From NCBI GenBank assembly GCA_902795935.1, contig CADBMS010000216.1:1-11925 (forward strand): DNA of 11,925 bases, written 5' to 3'. Origin of the DNA: an uncultured Methanobrevibacter sp. GTDB lineage: Archaea > Methanobacteriota > Methanobacteria > Methanobacteriales > Methanobacteriaceae. The notes below the pieces were generated by a model. It did not search any database. It was not told where the DNA came from and was given only the letters and a program-made list of their open reading frames with translations. Shown one piece after another: positions 1-7,772 of this stretch. The first letter of the stretch is position 1. The number at the start of each line of letters is the position of its first letter. The translations under genes were made by a program, and so were the position numbers.

Positions 1-113
1 TCTTGTGATTTTATTTCATTATCAGTTGAATTATCTGCTGCAGAAACACTAGAAATCGATAATACAATCAATAAACATAAACACAATAAAATCTTTTTAT
101 TTATTTTGTTCAG
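1..113 (-). CDS. 5' end of a secreted, probably adhesin-like surface protein (partial)
   Basis: Only the first 37 codons lie in the window; the gene continues past the left edge. The product starts with a basic stretch (NKINKK), then a hydrophobic core of about 16 residues (ILLCLCLLIVLSISSV), then a likely signal peptidase site after SVSA, followed by a polar Asn/Ser/Thr/Asp-rich mature start (ADNSTDNEIKSQ). This is a classic Sec signal peptide, so the protein is exported. Polar N-termini like this are typical of the adhesin-like proteins of Methanobrevibacter and Methanosphaera, but that assignment is inference because no mature domain is visible. There is no in-frame ATG. The strong ribosome site GGAGGTG (minus strand, 126-120) is six bases before an in-frame CTG at 113-111, which I take as the start. 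An in-frame GTG at 122-120 overlaps the ribosome site itself and is less likely. Confidence 0.7.
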   Translation of the reverse strand, partial: MNKINKKILLCLCLLIVLSISSVSAADNSTDNEIKSQ

Positions 114-119
114 TATAAA

Positions 120-126
120 CACCTCC
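120..126 (-). promoter_or_regulatory. Strong Shine-Dalgarno site for the secreted-protein gene
   Basis: The minus strand reads GGAGGTG, a seven-base match to the archaeal anti-Shine-Dalgarno sequence. It lies six bases before the in-frame CTG at 113. The site decides the start, because no ATG is available in frame nearby. Confidence 0.6.
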
Positions 127-195
127 AATATATATGTTTTAATGTATTATGTTAATAAACCATACACATCGTATATCTTATTACGAATTATATCA

Positions 196-220
196 AACAA
201 AAAAAGTTTTAATAATAAGA
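196..220 (-). terminator. Poly-U terminator of the ABC operon
   Basis: Read on the minus strand, a run of seven T (205-199) follows an A/T-rich stretch about 50 bases after the second permease stop codon. Archaeal termination commonly needs only such a U-tract. No convincing strong hairpin was found, so this is a moderate call. Confidence 0.4.
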
Positions 221-256
221 ATTTCTAATTATAGATAAATTGATAATAATAAATTT

Positions 257-1390
257 TTATAATCGTATTGCTCTTTCGCGCTTAAATGCAACTATTGAAA
301 TTAAGAATATGGAAGTAGAGATTAGGATTGTTGGAATAAATCGTAGGTAGTATGTCCAATCAATGAATTGTGTTGAACTTAATGTTACCATGATTACTGT
401 TGGAATAAAATTTATAATATTGTCTATTGATGTGATGTTTAAGAATAATGGAACATAAAGTATAAATGTTGCAAAGAATAGGAAGACTGCTATTGCTGCG
501 TTGGCTTCTTTTGTACTGTCAACTAGCATTGAAATAACAATTCCGCTGCCTATGAATGCTAAACCTACAAAGAATGTTAAAATAAGTATTGGTATGATAT
601 GTAAAATTGGAACTTCTAATAATATGAGTATTAACATCCAGATTATGCTTTGTGCTAATGAAAATAGTAGGATTGGTAATACTTTGGATATTATGATTGT
701 ACTGTTTTTAATTGGGGTCATTAGTAGAACTTCAAAGGTTTTACGTTCTTTTTCACCTACAATACTGTCTGTAACCATGTTGCTTCCTAGGAAAAATGGT
801 AATAGTAAAATAAAGGGGATCATTATTCCATACATGATTTCAACGAAGTAGGATTTTTCTTGTTTAATTTTGATTTTTGAATTTTCGTTAACTCCACTAA
901 TATTAAGATTAATTGGTTTTATTATTGTTTTAATTTCAGATTTTGTGTATCCTTCATTTTTTAATTCTTGTTCTAGGTAATATGAATCAAAAATTTCATT
1001 AATTTTCTTAGAAAATAATATGTAAAAAAGATTACCTGGATTACTTTCAAATACTAAGTTCCCATCAGGGTCTTTTCGGATAAGTCCAATCATACGATTG
1101 TTAAATAATTTGTAGCCTTCATTCACATCCTTTAACATAACAATCTCAAAATTAGTTTCATTAAATTTATCAAAGATTGGGCTGTTATTTAAGTTATTAA
1201 CTATTCCTATTTGTATGTATTGTGTATTTCGCCATTCATCTGCTAAATTATCGTCTAACGCCATTGAACTAACAAAGGCCATACCATAAGCTCCAAGTAA
1301 TATGAATAATTGGGCCACAATGAGTAATATGTATATTTTATTGGATATGATGTCCTTTAATTCCTTACGGCCTATAGTTAAAAGCTTCAT
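257..1390 (-). CDS. ABC-2 type transporter permease, second subunit
   Basis: This is a 377-residue membrane protein with the NatB/ABC-2 architecture. It has a membrane helix near residues 19-41, a large external domain (about 42-183), then a block of helices near 184-204, 231-258, 262-289, 297-319 and 350-368. The cytoplasmic motif VGEKERKTFEVLLMTPI (211-227) is the hallmark of this permease class and sits where the coupling helix would meet the ATPase. It is the last gene of the operon. Its ATG lies three bases after the stop of the preceding permease, and the ribosome site AGGTGA is formed by the end of that gene, which implies translational coupling. It probably forms a heterodimer with the upstream permease. 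The substrate is unknown; NatB-like members export sodium, drugs or peptides, and nothing here selects among these. The family call is secure and the function is not. Confidence 0.9.
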   Translation of the reverse strand: MKLLTIGRKELKDIISNKIYILLIVAQLFILLGAYGMAFVSSMALDDNLADEWRNTQYIQIGIVNNLNNSPIFDKFNETNFEIVMLKDVNEGYKLFNNRMIGLIRKDPDGNLVFESNPGNLFYILFSKKINEIFDSYYLEQELKNEGYTKSEIKTIIKPINLNISGVNENSKIKIKQEKSYFVEIMYGIMIPFILLLPFFLGSNMVTDSIVGEKERKTFEVLLMTPIKNSTIIISKVLPILLFSLAQSIIWMLILILLEVPILHIIPILILTFFVGLAFIGSGIVISMLVDSTKEANAAIAVFLFFATFILYVPLFLNITSIDNIINFIPTVIMVTLSSTQFIDWTYYLRFIPTILISTSIFLISIVAFKRERAIRL

Positions 1391-1393
1391 GGT

Positions 1394-2569
1394 TCACCTT
1401 TTGATTTTGTTTATAATCTTGTTTATTCTTAAAAATTTTAAAAGAGATTTTATAATTTTTGGACGAGGGCCAAAGATAATCTCATCTTTATTATACATCC
1501 AAATACTTAATCCATAGGTTATTATACTAACAACTACAACAGTAATTATTGGATTGAAAATATCCCTTAAACTTAGTGATTCTTTTGAAAAAATTTTAAT
1601 AACTAACGTGATAGTTGAACTGGTACCAAAACCAGGCCTAATAATACTTGCTAGTGCAGGTATTATAAGAATTATTACTAATACTAGGTATGCAAAGTTA
1701 CTGCCTATTTCAGATTCTTTATAATTTTTAGAGTAAACTGCAACAACTGTTCCAACACCAACTATTGGTATTGCAGTTAAAATAATTAATAAGTATATTA
1801 ATGCTGGTGATACTAAATCAAAACCTATAATAGTCATTATAATAATCCATAAAAATAATTGTATCGCCATTATACAAATTATTCCTAAACTTTTACCTAA
1901 AATAATATTTGACCTAGATATGGGCATTGCAATTAATATTTCTCCAGTTTTACGTTCTTTTTCACCAACTATGCTATCTATAACCAGGTTTCCAAATAAA
2001 AATACTGGTAAAAATAGGAGTAGGGCAGTCATTATTTTATTAATGAGTTGTACTGGTATTGACACTCCTTTTGTTTCTTCTTTAACTTCATTATTTGAAT
2101 TTGTTGTTTTGTTTTTATTAATAAATTCTTGAGTGATTATTTTAGATGTTTTGTTACTGGTACTTTCAACTTCTGATTTAACAACTATGCTTTTAGGATC
2201 TGAATAATCTAGTATTAGATTATAATCCATTTTTTGTGTTTTATTATCTTTTTTTATATTTATTAAACCATTAATTTCACTATTTTTGAGTGATTCGTAT
2301 GATGTGGTGTTTGCTTTTTTTATTTTTAAAATTTCAGAATCAATATTTTTTGTAAAAAGACCATCACTGTCATTAATATCTAATGATCCAAATCCTTTTA
2401 GTGATGGGTTTAAGTTGATGCCGTCTTCAGATTCAATACTTGTCATGAAACTTGTGAAAAATGAGCCCATTATGAATAGCACTACTAATTGTGCAAGAAA
2501 TATTGTTAAGAATTTTTTACTTTCTAGGGTGTTTTTTAATTCCCATTTACTAATAGTCCAACGTGCCAT
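1394..2569 (-). CDS. ABC-2 type transporter permease, first subunit
   Basis: This 391-residue paralogue of the following permease has the same plan. There is one N-terminal helix (about 20-42), an external domain rich in Asn, Ser, Lys and Thr (about 43-170), a second helix (174-196), the conserved VGEKERKTGEILIAMPI motif (201-217), and further helices near 226-250, 253-278, 291-311 and 350-370. It ends in a basic tail (KFLRINKIINKIKR). The external domains of the two permeases have little obvious similarity, while the GEKERKT region is nearly identical even at DNA level. The gene starts 23 bases after the ATPase stop, with a weak AGGT ribosome site about 12 bases before the ATG. It is expected to pair with the other permease to form the membrane channel of one exporter. 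The substrate cannot be inferred. Confidence 0.9.
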   Translation of the reverse strand: MARWTISKWELKNTLESKKFLTIFLAQLVVLFIMGSFFTSFMTSIESEDGINLNPSLKGFGSLDINDSDGLFTKNIDSEILKIKKANTTSYESLKNSEINGLINIKKDNKTQKMDYNLILDYSDPKSIVVKSEVESTSNKTSKIITQEFINKNKTTNSNNEVKEETKGVSIPVQLINKIMTALLLFLPVFLFGNLVIDSIVGEKERKTGEILIAMPISRSNIILGKSLGIICIMAIQLFLWIIIMTIIGFDLVSPALIYLLIILTAIPIVGVGTVVAVYSKNYKESEIGSNFAYLVLVIILIIPALASIIRPGFGTSSTITLVIKIFSKESLSLRDIFNPIITVVVVSIITYGLSIWMYNKDEIIFGPRPKIIKSLLKFLRINKIINKIKR

Positions 2570-2592
2570 TATCTTAGCAACCTAATTTTTTT

Positions 2593-3525
2593 TCATTGTT
2601 CGTTTTTTATTCTTTGGATGAAAACATCATTTAATGTTGGCTTTTTAGTATTTACAGATTTAATATTATTATCTAAGATTGTTATAATTTTAGAGATTAA
2701 ATCTTCAGAACTTAATGAAACTGTAAGTGTATTATCCATTAGTTCAATATTTTCAGCACCATCAATATTTTTTATTTTATTTAATTTTTCAGTTTCTACA
2801 TCTTTTTTGAGTTCAATATTTAGTATTAAATCTCCATGAATTTTTGATTTTAAGTTTTTTGGAGTATCTATATCTAAAATTTCACCATGGTTTATGATTG
2901 CAACTCTATCACATAGGAGGTCTGCTTCTTCCATGTAGTGTGTACAAAGCAGTATTGTTTTTTTACCCTTTAGTGTTAAAATGAAATTTCTTATTGAACT
3001 TGCAGTCGCTGGATCTAGTCCCATTGTTGGTTCATCAAATATTATTATTTCTGGGTCATGTATAAGTGATCTGGCTATTCCAATTCTTTGTCTTAGTCCT
3101 TTGGAGAATGTATTTATTTTATCATGTTTTCTGTCACTCATATTTACAAGTTCAAGTAATTCATCTATTCTTTTGTCTAGAGTTTTGGAGGGTACATTAT
3201 ATAGTTCTCCAAAGTATTTTAGTAAATCGTATGCTGTAAATCGTTCATATAGGTTTGGTTCTTCTGGTAAGTATCCAATCATACTTTTTATTTCAATTGG
3301 TTTTTCTTTTATATTTAAATTATTAACTAATACTGTTCCTTTGTCGGGGTGTAGTATGCAGGATATTATTCGTATTGTTGTTGTTTTTCCTGCACCATTG
3401 TGGCCAATTATTCCAAGTAATTCTCCTTTTTTTATGTTTAAGTTGAGATTATTTAGGGCCTGAATTTTTCCAAATTTTTTGTATAATGATTTTATTTCAA
3501 TCATATTTTCTGGGCTTGTAGTCAT
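2593..3525 (-). CDS. ABC transporter ATP-binding protein (ABC-2 exporter family)
   Basis: This 310-residue ATPase powers the two permeases that follow it. All nucleotide-binding elements are present: Walker A GHNGAGKTT (41-49), the Q-loop region GYLPEEPNLYERF (84-96), where Glu replaces the usual Gln as in many NatA/DrrA-type proteins, signature FSKGLRQRI (130-138), Walker B EIIIFDEP (149-156), D-loop GLDPAT (159-164) and the switch histidine in CTHY (H186). The C-terminal extension after about residue 210 ends in PTLNDVFIQ (296-304), which is typical of ATPases that serve ABC-2 permeases. The first ATG (MTTSPEN) is preceded by GGGGGT at a normal distance, so I prefer it over the internal ATG at residue 8. 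The gene is first in a minus-strand operon and divergent from moeA. Confidence 0.95.
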   Translation of the reverse strand: MTTSPENMIEIKSLYKKFGKIQALNNLNLNIKKGELLGIIGHNGAGKTTTIRIISCILHPDKGTVLVNNLNIKEKPIEIKSMIGYLPEEPNLYERFTAYDLLKYFGELYNVPSKTLDKRIDELLELVNMSDRKHDKINTFSKGLRQRIGIARSLIHDPEIIIFDEPTMGLDPATASSIRNFILTLKGKKTILLCTHYMEEADLLCDRVAIINHGEILDIDTPKNLKSKIHGDLILNIELKKDVETEKLNKIKNIDGAENIELMDNTLTVSLSSEDLISKIITILDNNIKSVNTKKPTLNDVFIQRIKNEQ

Positions 3526-3572
3526 TTAAACCCCCATATGTTTATTAAAAGTATTTTTTATGAATTTATTAA

Positions 3573-3585
3573 TTTATAGTATAAA
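3573..3585 (-). promoter_or_regulatory. Probable TATA box of the ABC operon (palindromic)
   Basis: TTTATAGTATAAA is a 13-base palindrome (six-base arms around a G) that reads as a TATA element on the minus strand. It lies about 48-60 bases before the ATPase ATG, giving an expected start near 3550 and a leader of roughly 25 bases carrying the GGGGGT ribosome site. The 11-base core TTATAGTATAA recurs upstream of the flippase gene. Confidence 0.4.
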
Positions 3586-3675
3586 ATTAATCTACTATTT
3601 TTTTAAAATAATATGGTAAATAAGTAAACTTATATTAATATCCTTAATATAATTAATTTTATTATAAAAATAGCA

Positions 3676-3683
3676 TTTATAAA
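3676..3683 (+). promoter_or_regulatory. TATA box for moeA
   Basis: TTTATAAA matches the archaeal TATA consensus and lies 35-42 bases before the moeA ATG. This predicts a transcript start near 3705 and a very short leader, which agrees with the absence of a good ribosome site before this gene. Confidence 0.5.
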
Positions 3684-3717
3684 TTATTATTAAAGAAAAA
3701 ATGGGATACTTGTTATT

Positions 3718-4935
3718 ATGTTTATTTCAGAACTTATGTCTGTGAATGATGTAGTTGATATTATTTCTAAATATCAGTTTTTAACTGATAGTGAGGTCAT
3801 TGATTTAGATGATGCTTATCAAAGAGTTAATGTTGATAAAGTTTTAACTTTGCATGATTCTCCTCCTTTTGATAAATCTGCAATGGATGGTTATGCTATA
3901 ATTGCATCTGATTCATTTTCGGCATCTAATAATAATCCTGTAAGTTTAGAAGTTATTGATTATGTGGGAGCGGGTAGTTTTTCAGATAAAAAAGTTAAAT
4001 CGGGTTTGGCTATTGGTATAGCAACTGGTTCTCCAATACCTGAAGGTGCAGATGCAGTTATAATGAAGGAATATACAATACCCTCAGATGATGGTATGAT
4101 TGATATTGTATCTGCAGTTAGTCCTGGTGAAAATGTTGCTTTTTTGGGTGAGGATGTTAAGAAAGGCGATTTGATTTTAGAGGAGAACACTTTTATTCGT
4201 TCACAGGAAATGGCCATGGTTGCATTATCTGGTTATTCTAAGATTGAAGTTTATAAGAAACCTAAAGTTTTAGTTATTAATACTGGTGATGAATTAGTTG
4301 AACCTTGTGAGGTTTTACCTCCAGCTAAAATTATTAATTCTAATCATTATGCAATGAAAGGTAAAATTGAGAGTTGCTTGGCTGATGTGACTATGGAACA
4401 TTGTATTGATGATGAAAATGTTTTTAGAAATCTTTTACTTGAATCTGTTTCTGATTATGATATTATAGTCACCACTGGCGGTACTGCAGTTAGTAAAGGT
4501 GATGTTGTTGTAAGAATGGTTGGGGATGTTGGGGAAGTTTTAGTTCATGGTATTGCAGCTAGGCCTGGTAAGCCTTTTGCTTTTGGTATTGTGAATGAAA
4601 CACCTATTTTTATGTTGTCGGGTTATCCTGCTGCGGCTTTTGTTTTATTTGATATTTTTGTTAGACCATTTATTCTTAAGTTACAAAATATAAATTATAA
4701 TCATAAATTAGTTACTTGTATTTCTAATCGTAAAATACCATCTAATTTGGGTAGAATAGATTATATTCGTGCATATGTTGAAGATGGTATTGTAAACCCT
4801 AAATTATCAAGGGGATCTACAATTATAAGTACTCTTATGTCGGCTAATGCATATATTGTTATAGAAGAAAATCGTGAGGGAGTTTTTGAAGGTGAAACAT
4901 GTGATGTTTTGTTGTTTGATTCTTTCAAACCATAA
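3718..4935 (+). CDS. moeA: Molybdopterin molybdotransferase MoeA
   Basis: MoeA inserts molybdate (or tungstate) into adenylylated molybdopterin, the last step in making the pterin cofactor of formate and formylmethanofuran dehydrogenases. The 405-residue length is typical. Visible motifs in order are SPPFDKSAMDGYA (48-60), ATGSPIPEGADAV (102-114), NVAFLGEDV (139-147), INTGDEL (187-193), VTTGGTAVSKGD (251-262), ARPGKPFAFG (281-290) and the C-terminal beta domain with SRGSTIISTLMSAN (374-387). The segment that is LPGNP in bacterial MoeA reads LSGYP here (300-304). A GYP variant is, as I recall, common in archaeal MoeA, while the Ser in place of the first Pro is less usual. The ATG is the only sensible start, with a weak ribosome site and a TATA box close by. 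It is followed after 43 bases by the membrane protease, probably on the same transcript. No other molybdopterin gene is in the window. Confidence 0.93.
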   Translation: MFISELMSVNDVVDIISKYQFLTDSEVIDLDDAYQRVNVDKVLTLHDSPPFDKSAMDGYAIIASDSFSASNNNPVSLEVIDYVGAGSFSDKKVKSGLAIGIATGSPIPEGADAVIMKEYTIPSDDGMIDIVSAVSPGENVAFLGEDVKKGDLILEENTFIRSQEMAMVALSGYSKIEVYKKPKVLVINTGDELVEPCEVLPPAKIINSNHYAMKGKIESCLADVTMEHCIDDENVFRNLLLESVSDYDIIVTTGGTAVSKGDVVVRMVGDVGEVLVHGIAARPGKPFAFGIVNETPIFMLSGYPAAAFVLFDIFVRPFILKLQNINYNHKLVTCISNRKIPSNLGRIDYIRAYVEDGIVNPKLSRGSTIISTLMSANAYIVIEENREGVFEGETCDVLLFDSFKP

Positions 4936-4978
4936 TATCTATGTGTTTTGATTATTTTAGTATTAAGGTGTATGATAT

Positions 4979-6136
4979 ATGAATGCATTATGGTTTTATG
5001 CAATATTTTTTATTGTAATTTGGGGTTTAGCATTTATTTTCAGAGGAAAAGAGAGCATTGATATTCACGGTCCTTTACTCATGATTAAAACTACTAAATT
5101 ACGGGGTTTTATTGATAAGTTAGCCAAACCTAAGCGGTTTTGGCGTTGGGTTATGAATTTATTTATTCCTATTTGTTTTATTTTTATGGGAATTATGTTT
5201 TATTCGTTAATAATCTCTCTTGAACAATTATTTGTAACTCCTCAAGCTGCTTTGATTATTCCTGGTGTTGATGTTCCAGGTTCTCCAATTTATATTCCAT
5301 TATGGTATGGTCTGGCAGGATTTGTTGTTTTGATTGTAGTTCATGAATTTGCTCATGGTATCCTTTCTCGTGTTGAAGGGATTAGAATTAAATCTATTGG
5401 AGTTTTATTACTTGGAATTTTACCTGGGGCTTTTGTTGAACCTGATGATGAAGAATTAAATAATGTTAAACCATTGGCTAAGTTAAGAGTTTATGCTGCA
5501 GGGTCTACTGCAAATTTAATCACTGCTGCTATTGCTTGTTTACTTGTGTTGGGAATTTCTTTTTATATTGTTCCTGCTACTTTTGAAGTTGATGGTGTTG
5601 AAATTAGTAGTGTTGTACCTGCTAGTCCAGCTAGTGAGTTTTTAAAAGAGGGTATGTTGATTAAAAGTATTAATAATATTTCTATAACTAATTCTTCAGT
5701 TTTATCTAAGTCTTTTGAGGGGATTAAGATTGGTGATAATGTTACTTTTGTAACTAATCAGGGTACGTTTAATATTGTTAGTTCTGTGAATCCGAATAAT
5801 AAGTCTCGTGCATATATTGGTGTGAGAACTGTTTCTCATAATATTGTTCGTGAAGAAGTTGCTAAAGTTTGGGGTTATGATTTGCCATGGTCATGGTATT
5901 ATCTAGTTAATTTACTTAATTGGATTTATCTACTTAATTTCCTTGTAGGAACATTTAATTTACTACCACTAAAACCATTAGATGGTGGTTTAATGTTGGA
6001 TGAATTATTAAATTATAAACTTCCTAAAAAAATAACAAATCCTTTTATGAATTCAATATCAGTATTCATAATAATAATCATAGTAATAAATATTATTTGG
6101 GGAACTGGAAGAGGATTATTAATGGCCTTACTATAA
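4979..6136 (+). CDS. Site-2-protease-like membrane metalloprotease (peptidase M50) with PDZ domain
   Basis: This 385-residue integral membrane protease cleaves substrates inside the membrane. There is an N-terminal helix (about 3-21), then helices near 58-80 and 108-133. The zinc-binding motif HEFAH (122-126, with H122, E123 and H126) lies in the last of these. The conserved GAFVEPDDEEL segment follows (150-160). A PDZ-like domain spans roughly 205-285 (EISSVVPASPASEFLKEGML is its carboxylate-binding region). The second active-site motif, NLLPLKPLDGG (337-347, D345 as third zinc ligand), precedes C-terminal helices. All catalytic residues are intact. The ATG has AAGGTG eight bases upstream. 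The gene lies 43 bases after moeA and probably shares its transcript, but a functional link to molybdopterin is not evident. In bacteria and archaea such proteases release membrane-bound regulators or degrade signal peptide remnants. The true substrate is unknown. Confidence 0.92.
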   Translation: MNALWFYAIFFIVIWGLAFIFRGKESIDIHGPLLMIKTTKLRGFIDKLAKPKRFWRWVMNLFIPICFIFMGIMFYSLIISLEQLFVTPQAALIIPGVDVPGSPIYIPLWYGLAGFVVLIVVHEFAHGILSRVEGIRIKSIGVLLLGILPGAFVEPDDEELNNVKPLAKLRVYAAGSTANLITAAIACLLVLGISFYIVPATFEVDGVEISSVVPASPASEFLKEGMLIKSINNISITNSSVLSKSFEGIKIGDNVTFVTNQGTFNIVSSVNPNNKSRAYIGVRTVSHNIVREEVAKVWGYDLPWSWYYLVNLLNWIYLLNFLVGTFNLLPLKPLDGGLMLDELLNYKLPKKITNPFMNSISVFIIIIIVINIIWGTGRGLLMALL

Positions 6137-6198
6137 ATTTTTATCCCTACAATACTATTTTTCACTAAAAAATTTTAATACACATAAACAAGCATATC

Positions 6199-6207
6199 TT
6201 TAAATAT
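6199..6207 (+). promoter_or_regulatory. Probable TATA box for the flavin disulfide reductase gene
   Basis: TTTAAATAT about 80 bases before the ATG is the best TATA candidate in the 148-base gap. It would start a transcript near 6230, with a leader of about 50 bases ending in the strong ribosome site AAGGGGAG (6269-6276). Confidence 0.4.
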
Positions 6208-6258
6208 TAATTATAAGATTTGTTAAACTATTATGTCTTATTAAACAAAAATGCTCAT

Positions 6259-6270
6259 TTCGTTAACTAA
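6259..6270 (+). promoter_or_regulatory. Possible MsvR half-site in the leader of the flavoenzyme gene
   Basis: TTCGTTAACTAA shares the TTCGTTA half-site found in the two operators between fprA and msvR. It lies just before the ribosome site of the flavoenzyme gene. Only one arm is present, and the same seven bases also occur by chance inside the second permease gene (near 886), so this is a weak call. Confidence 0.25.
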
Positions 6271-6284
6271 GGGGAGAATTAAAC

Positions 6285-7637
6285 ATGAAAGTAGTAATAA
6301 TTGGTGGTGGAGCTGGGGGATTATCCACAGCATCAAATATACGAAAATATGATGAAGATATTGAAATAACTGTAATTACTCGAGATACTAATATTGCTTA
6401 TTCTCCATGTGCAATACCATATGTGTTATCTGGAGATGTTGAATGTTTTGATGATATAATAATGCATAAACCAAAAGATTATCTTGATAAAAATATCAAA
6501 ATACTCACTGAAACAGAAGTATGTGCTGTAAATCATGATAAAAAAATATTAAAATATTCTTCAATTAAAGAAGATGAAAATATTGATGATGAAATAACTT
6601 ATGATAAATTAGTAATTGCTACAGGAGGATCACCATTTGTACCTCCAATGGAAGGAACTAATTTAGATGGAGTATTCAAAATTAGAACAATTAATGATGG
6701 TAGAGAAATTCTCAAATGGGCAGAAAAATCTAACAGTGCAATTGTGGCTGGAGCAGGTTTAATTGGATTAGAAATAGCATATGGTCTAAAAAAGATGGGT
6801 TTAGAAGTAACAGTCTCAGAAATGTTGCCACAAATAGTTCCAAGGTCTCTTGACCCGGGTATGGCTAAAATAATACAATCATATATGGAAGATAAAGGAA
6901 TAAATGTGGTATTAGGTAAACCAATTGAAAAAATTGGAGGGGAAACTAAAGTAGAGTCTGCAGTGTTTGGTGATGAGGTAATTCCAACAGATATGATTAT
7001 ACTTGCTACAGGAGTTAGACCAGAAGTTAATTTAGCTAAAATGATAGGTTGTGATTTGGGTCGTTGGGCAATTAAGGTTAATGAATATATGCAAACAAGT
7101 GTGCCTGATGTTTATGCTGTAGGGGATTGTGTTGAAGCTTATGATGCGTTCACTGGATTACATGCCCAATCACCATTGGGATCAACTGCAGTTAGACAAG
7201 CAAAAGTTGCAGCTAAAACTATTGTGGGTATTAAATCTAAATTTAATCCAATATTAAATGCAATGGTGTCTAAAATTGGAAAACTTGAATTTGGTGCGGT
7301 AGGTTTAACTAGAGCAGCTGCTATGCAAAATAAAATGAATGTTGTCACTGGTAAAAAGCGTGCATTAACGAAGGCAAGATATTATCCTGGTGCAAAACCA
7401 ATTGATGTTAAAATGATTTGTGATATTGATGGTAAAATACTTGGTTGTCAAATAGTTGCTGAAGAGCGTGTAGCTGAAAGAATAGATACTATGGCTCTTG
7501 CAATTGCTAAAGAATTAACTTGTGATGAACTTGCAAATATGGAGTTTTCATATGCTCCTCCAGTATCTATGGTTATAGATCCAATAATATTGGCTGCAGA
7601 GGATGCTCAAGAGAATTTAAATAAATTAACTAATTAA
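6285..7637 (+). CDS. CoA-disulfide reductase / NADH oxidase-like flavoprotein
   Basis: This is a 450-residue FAD- and NAD(P)H-dependent enzyme of the pyridine nucleotide-disulfide oxidoreductase class with a single active-site cysteine. It starts with the FAD dinucleotide-binding loop GGGAGG (7-12). The catalytic Cys42 sits in YSPCAIPYVLSG (39-50), the signature of CoA-disulfide reductases and NADH oxidases. IATGGSP (111-117), the NAD(P)H loop GAGLIGLEIA (156-165) and the second FAD motif DVYAVGDC (275-282) follow. The C-terminal dimer domain keeps YAPPVS (433-438), where members that reduce CoA disulfide have a Tyr. The product may reduce CoA or persulfide disulfides, or O2 to water or peroxide; sequence alone cannot choose. 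The ATG follows AAGGGGAG at good spacing. It converges on the fprA-rubrerythrin pair, so the context points to oxygen or sulfur stress defence. No mutation of key residues is visible. Confidence 0.88.
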   Translation: MKVVIIGGGAGGLSTASNIRKYDEDIEITVITRDTNIAYSPCAIPYVLSGDVECFDDIIMHKPKDYLDKNIKILTETEVCAVNHDKKILKYSSIKEDENIDDEITYDKLVIATGGSPFVPPMEGTNLDGVFKIRTINDGREILKWAEKSNSAIVAGAGLIGLEIAYGLKKMGLEVTVSEMLPQIVPRSLDPGMAKIIQSYMEDKGINVVLGKPIEKIGGETKVESAVFGDEVIPTDMIILATGVRPEVNLAKMIGCDLGRWAIKVNEYMQTSVPDVYAVGDCVEAYDAFTGLHAQSPLGSTAVRQAKVAAKTIVGIKSKFNPILNAMVSKIGKLEFGAVGLTRAAAMQNKMNVVTGKKRALTKARYYPGAKPIDVKMICDIDGKILGCQIVAEERVAERIDTMALAIAKELTCDELANMEFSYAPPVSMVIDPIILAAEDAQENLNKLTN

Positions 7638-7665
7638 TTTAAGAAAAGAATTTTTATATTTTTTT

Positions 7666-7687
7666 AGGAGCTTATATTATAGTTCCT
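7666..7687 (+). terminator. Hairpin terminator after the flavoenzyme gene
   Basis: AGGAGCT (7666-7672) pairs with AGTTCCT (7681-7687), a seven-pair stem with one G-U, around an eight-base loop. T-rich tracts lie before it (7651-7665) and after it (7688-7704). It is 29 bases past the stop codon, as expected for a plus-strand terminator. Confidence 0.5.
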
Positions 7688-7703
7688 TTATTATGTTTAT
7701 TTT

Positions 7704-7745
7704 TAAAAAAAAGTTTAAAAAGGATATATTGAGGTTATAATCCTT
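7704..7745 (-). terminator. Terminator of the fprA-rubrerythrin transcript
   Basis: On the minus strand AAGGAT (7745-7740) and ATCCTT (7725-7720) form a short stem. It is followed at once by a T-rich run including nine T (about 7712-7704). It lies 28 bases after the rubrerythrin stop codon. Together with the opposing plus-strand hairpin it insulates the two convergent units. Confidence 0.5.
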
Positions 7746-7772
7746 AAATAATCCTTATATTTTGTTAAGATT

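Noticed and set aside
114..256. A small gene or RNA in the gap between the ABC operon and the secreted-protein gene
   Set aside because: Only a T-tract terminator, a weak TATA-like stretch (GATATAAT on the minus strand near 186-193) and a ribosome site are seen. There is no open frame of credible length.
886..892. A TTCGTTA MsvR-like half-site inside the second permease gene
   Set aside because: It is a single arm within coding sequence, far from any promoter. It shows that the seven-base half-site alone also occurs by chance.
2981..3463. A 160-codon plus-strand open frame opposite the ABC ATPase gene
   Set aside because: It is the antisense of conserved ATPase motifs, with low-complexity Ser/Ile/Phe composition and no promoter or ribosome site.
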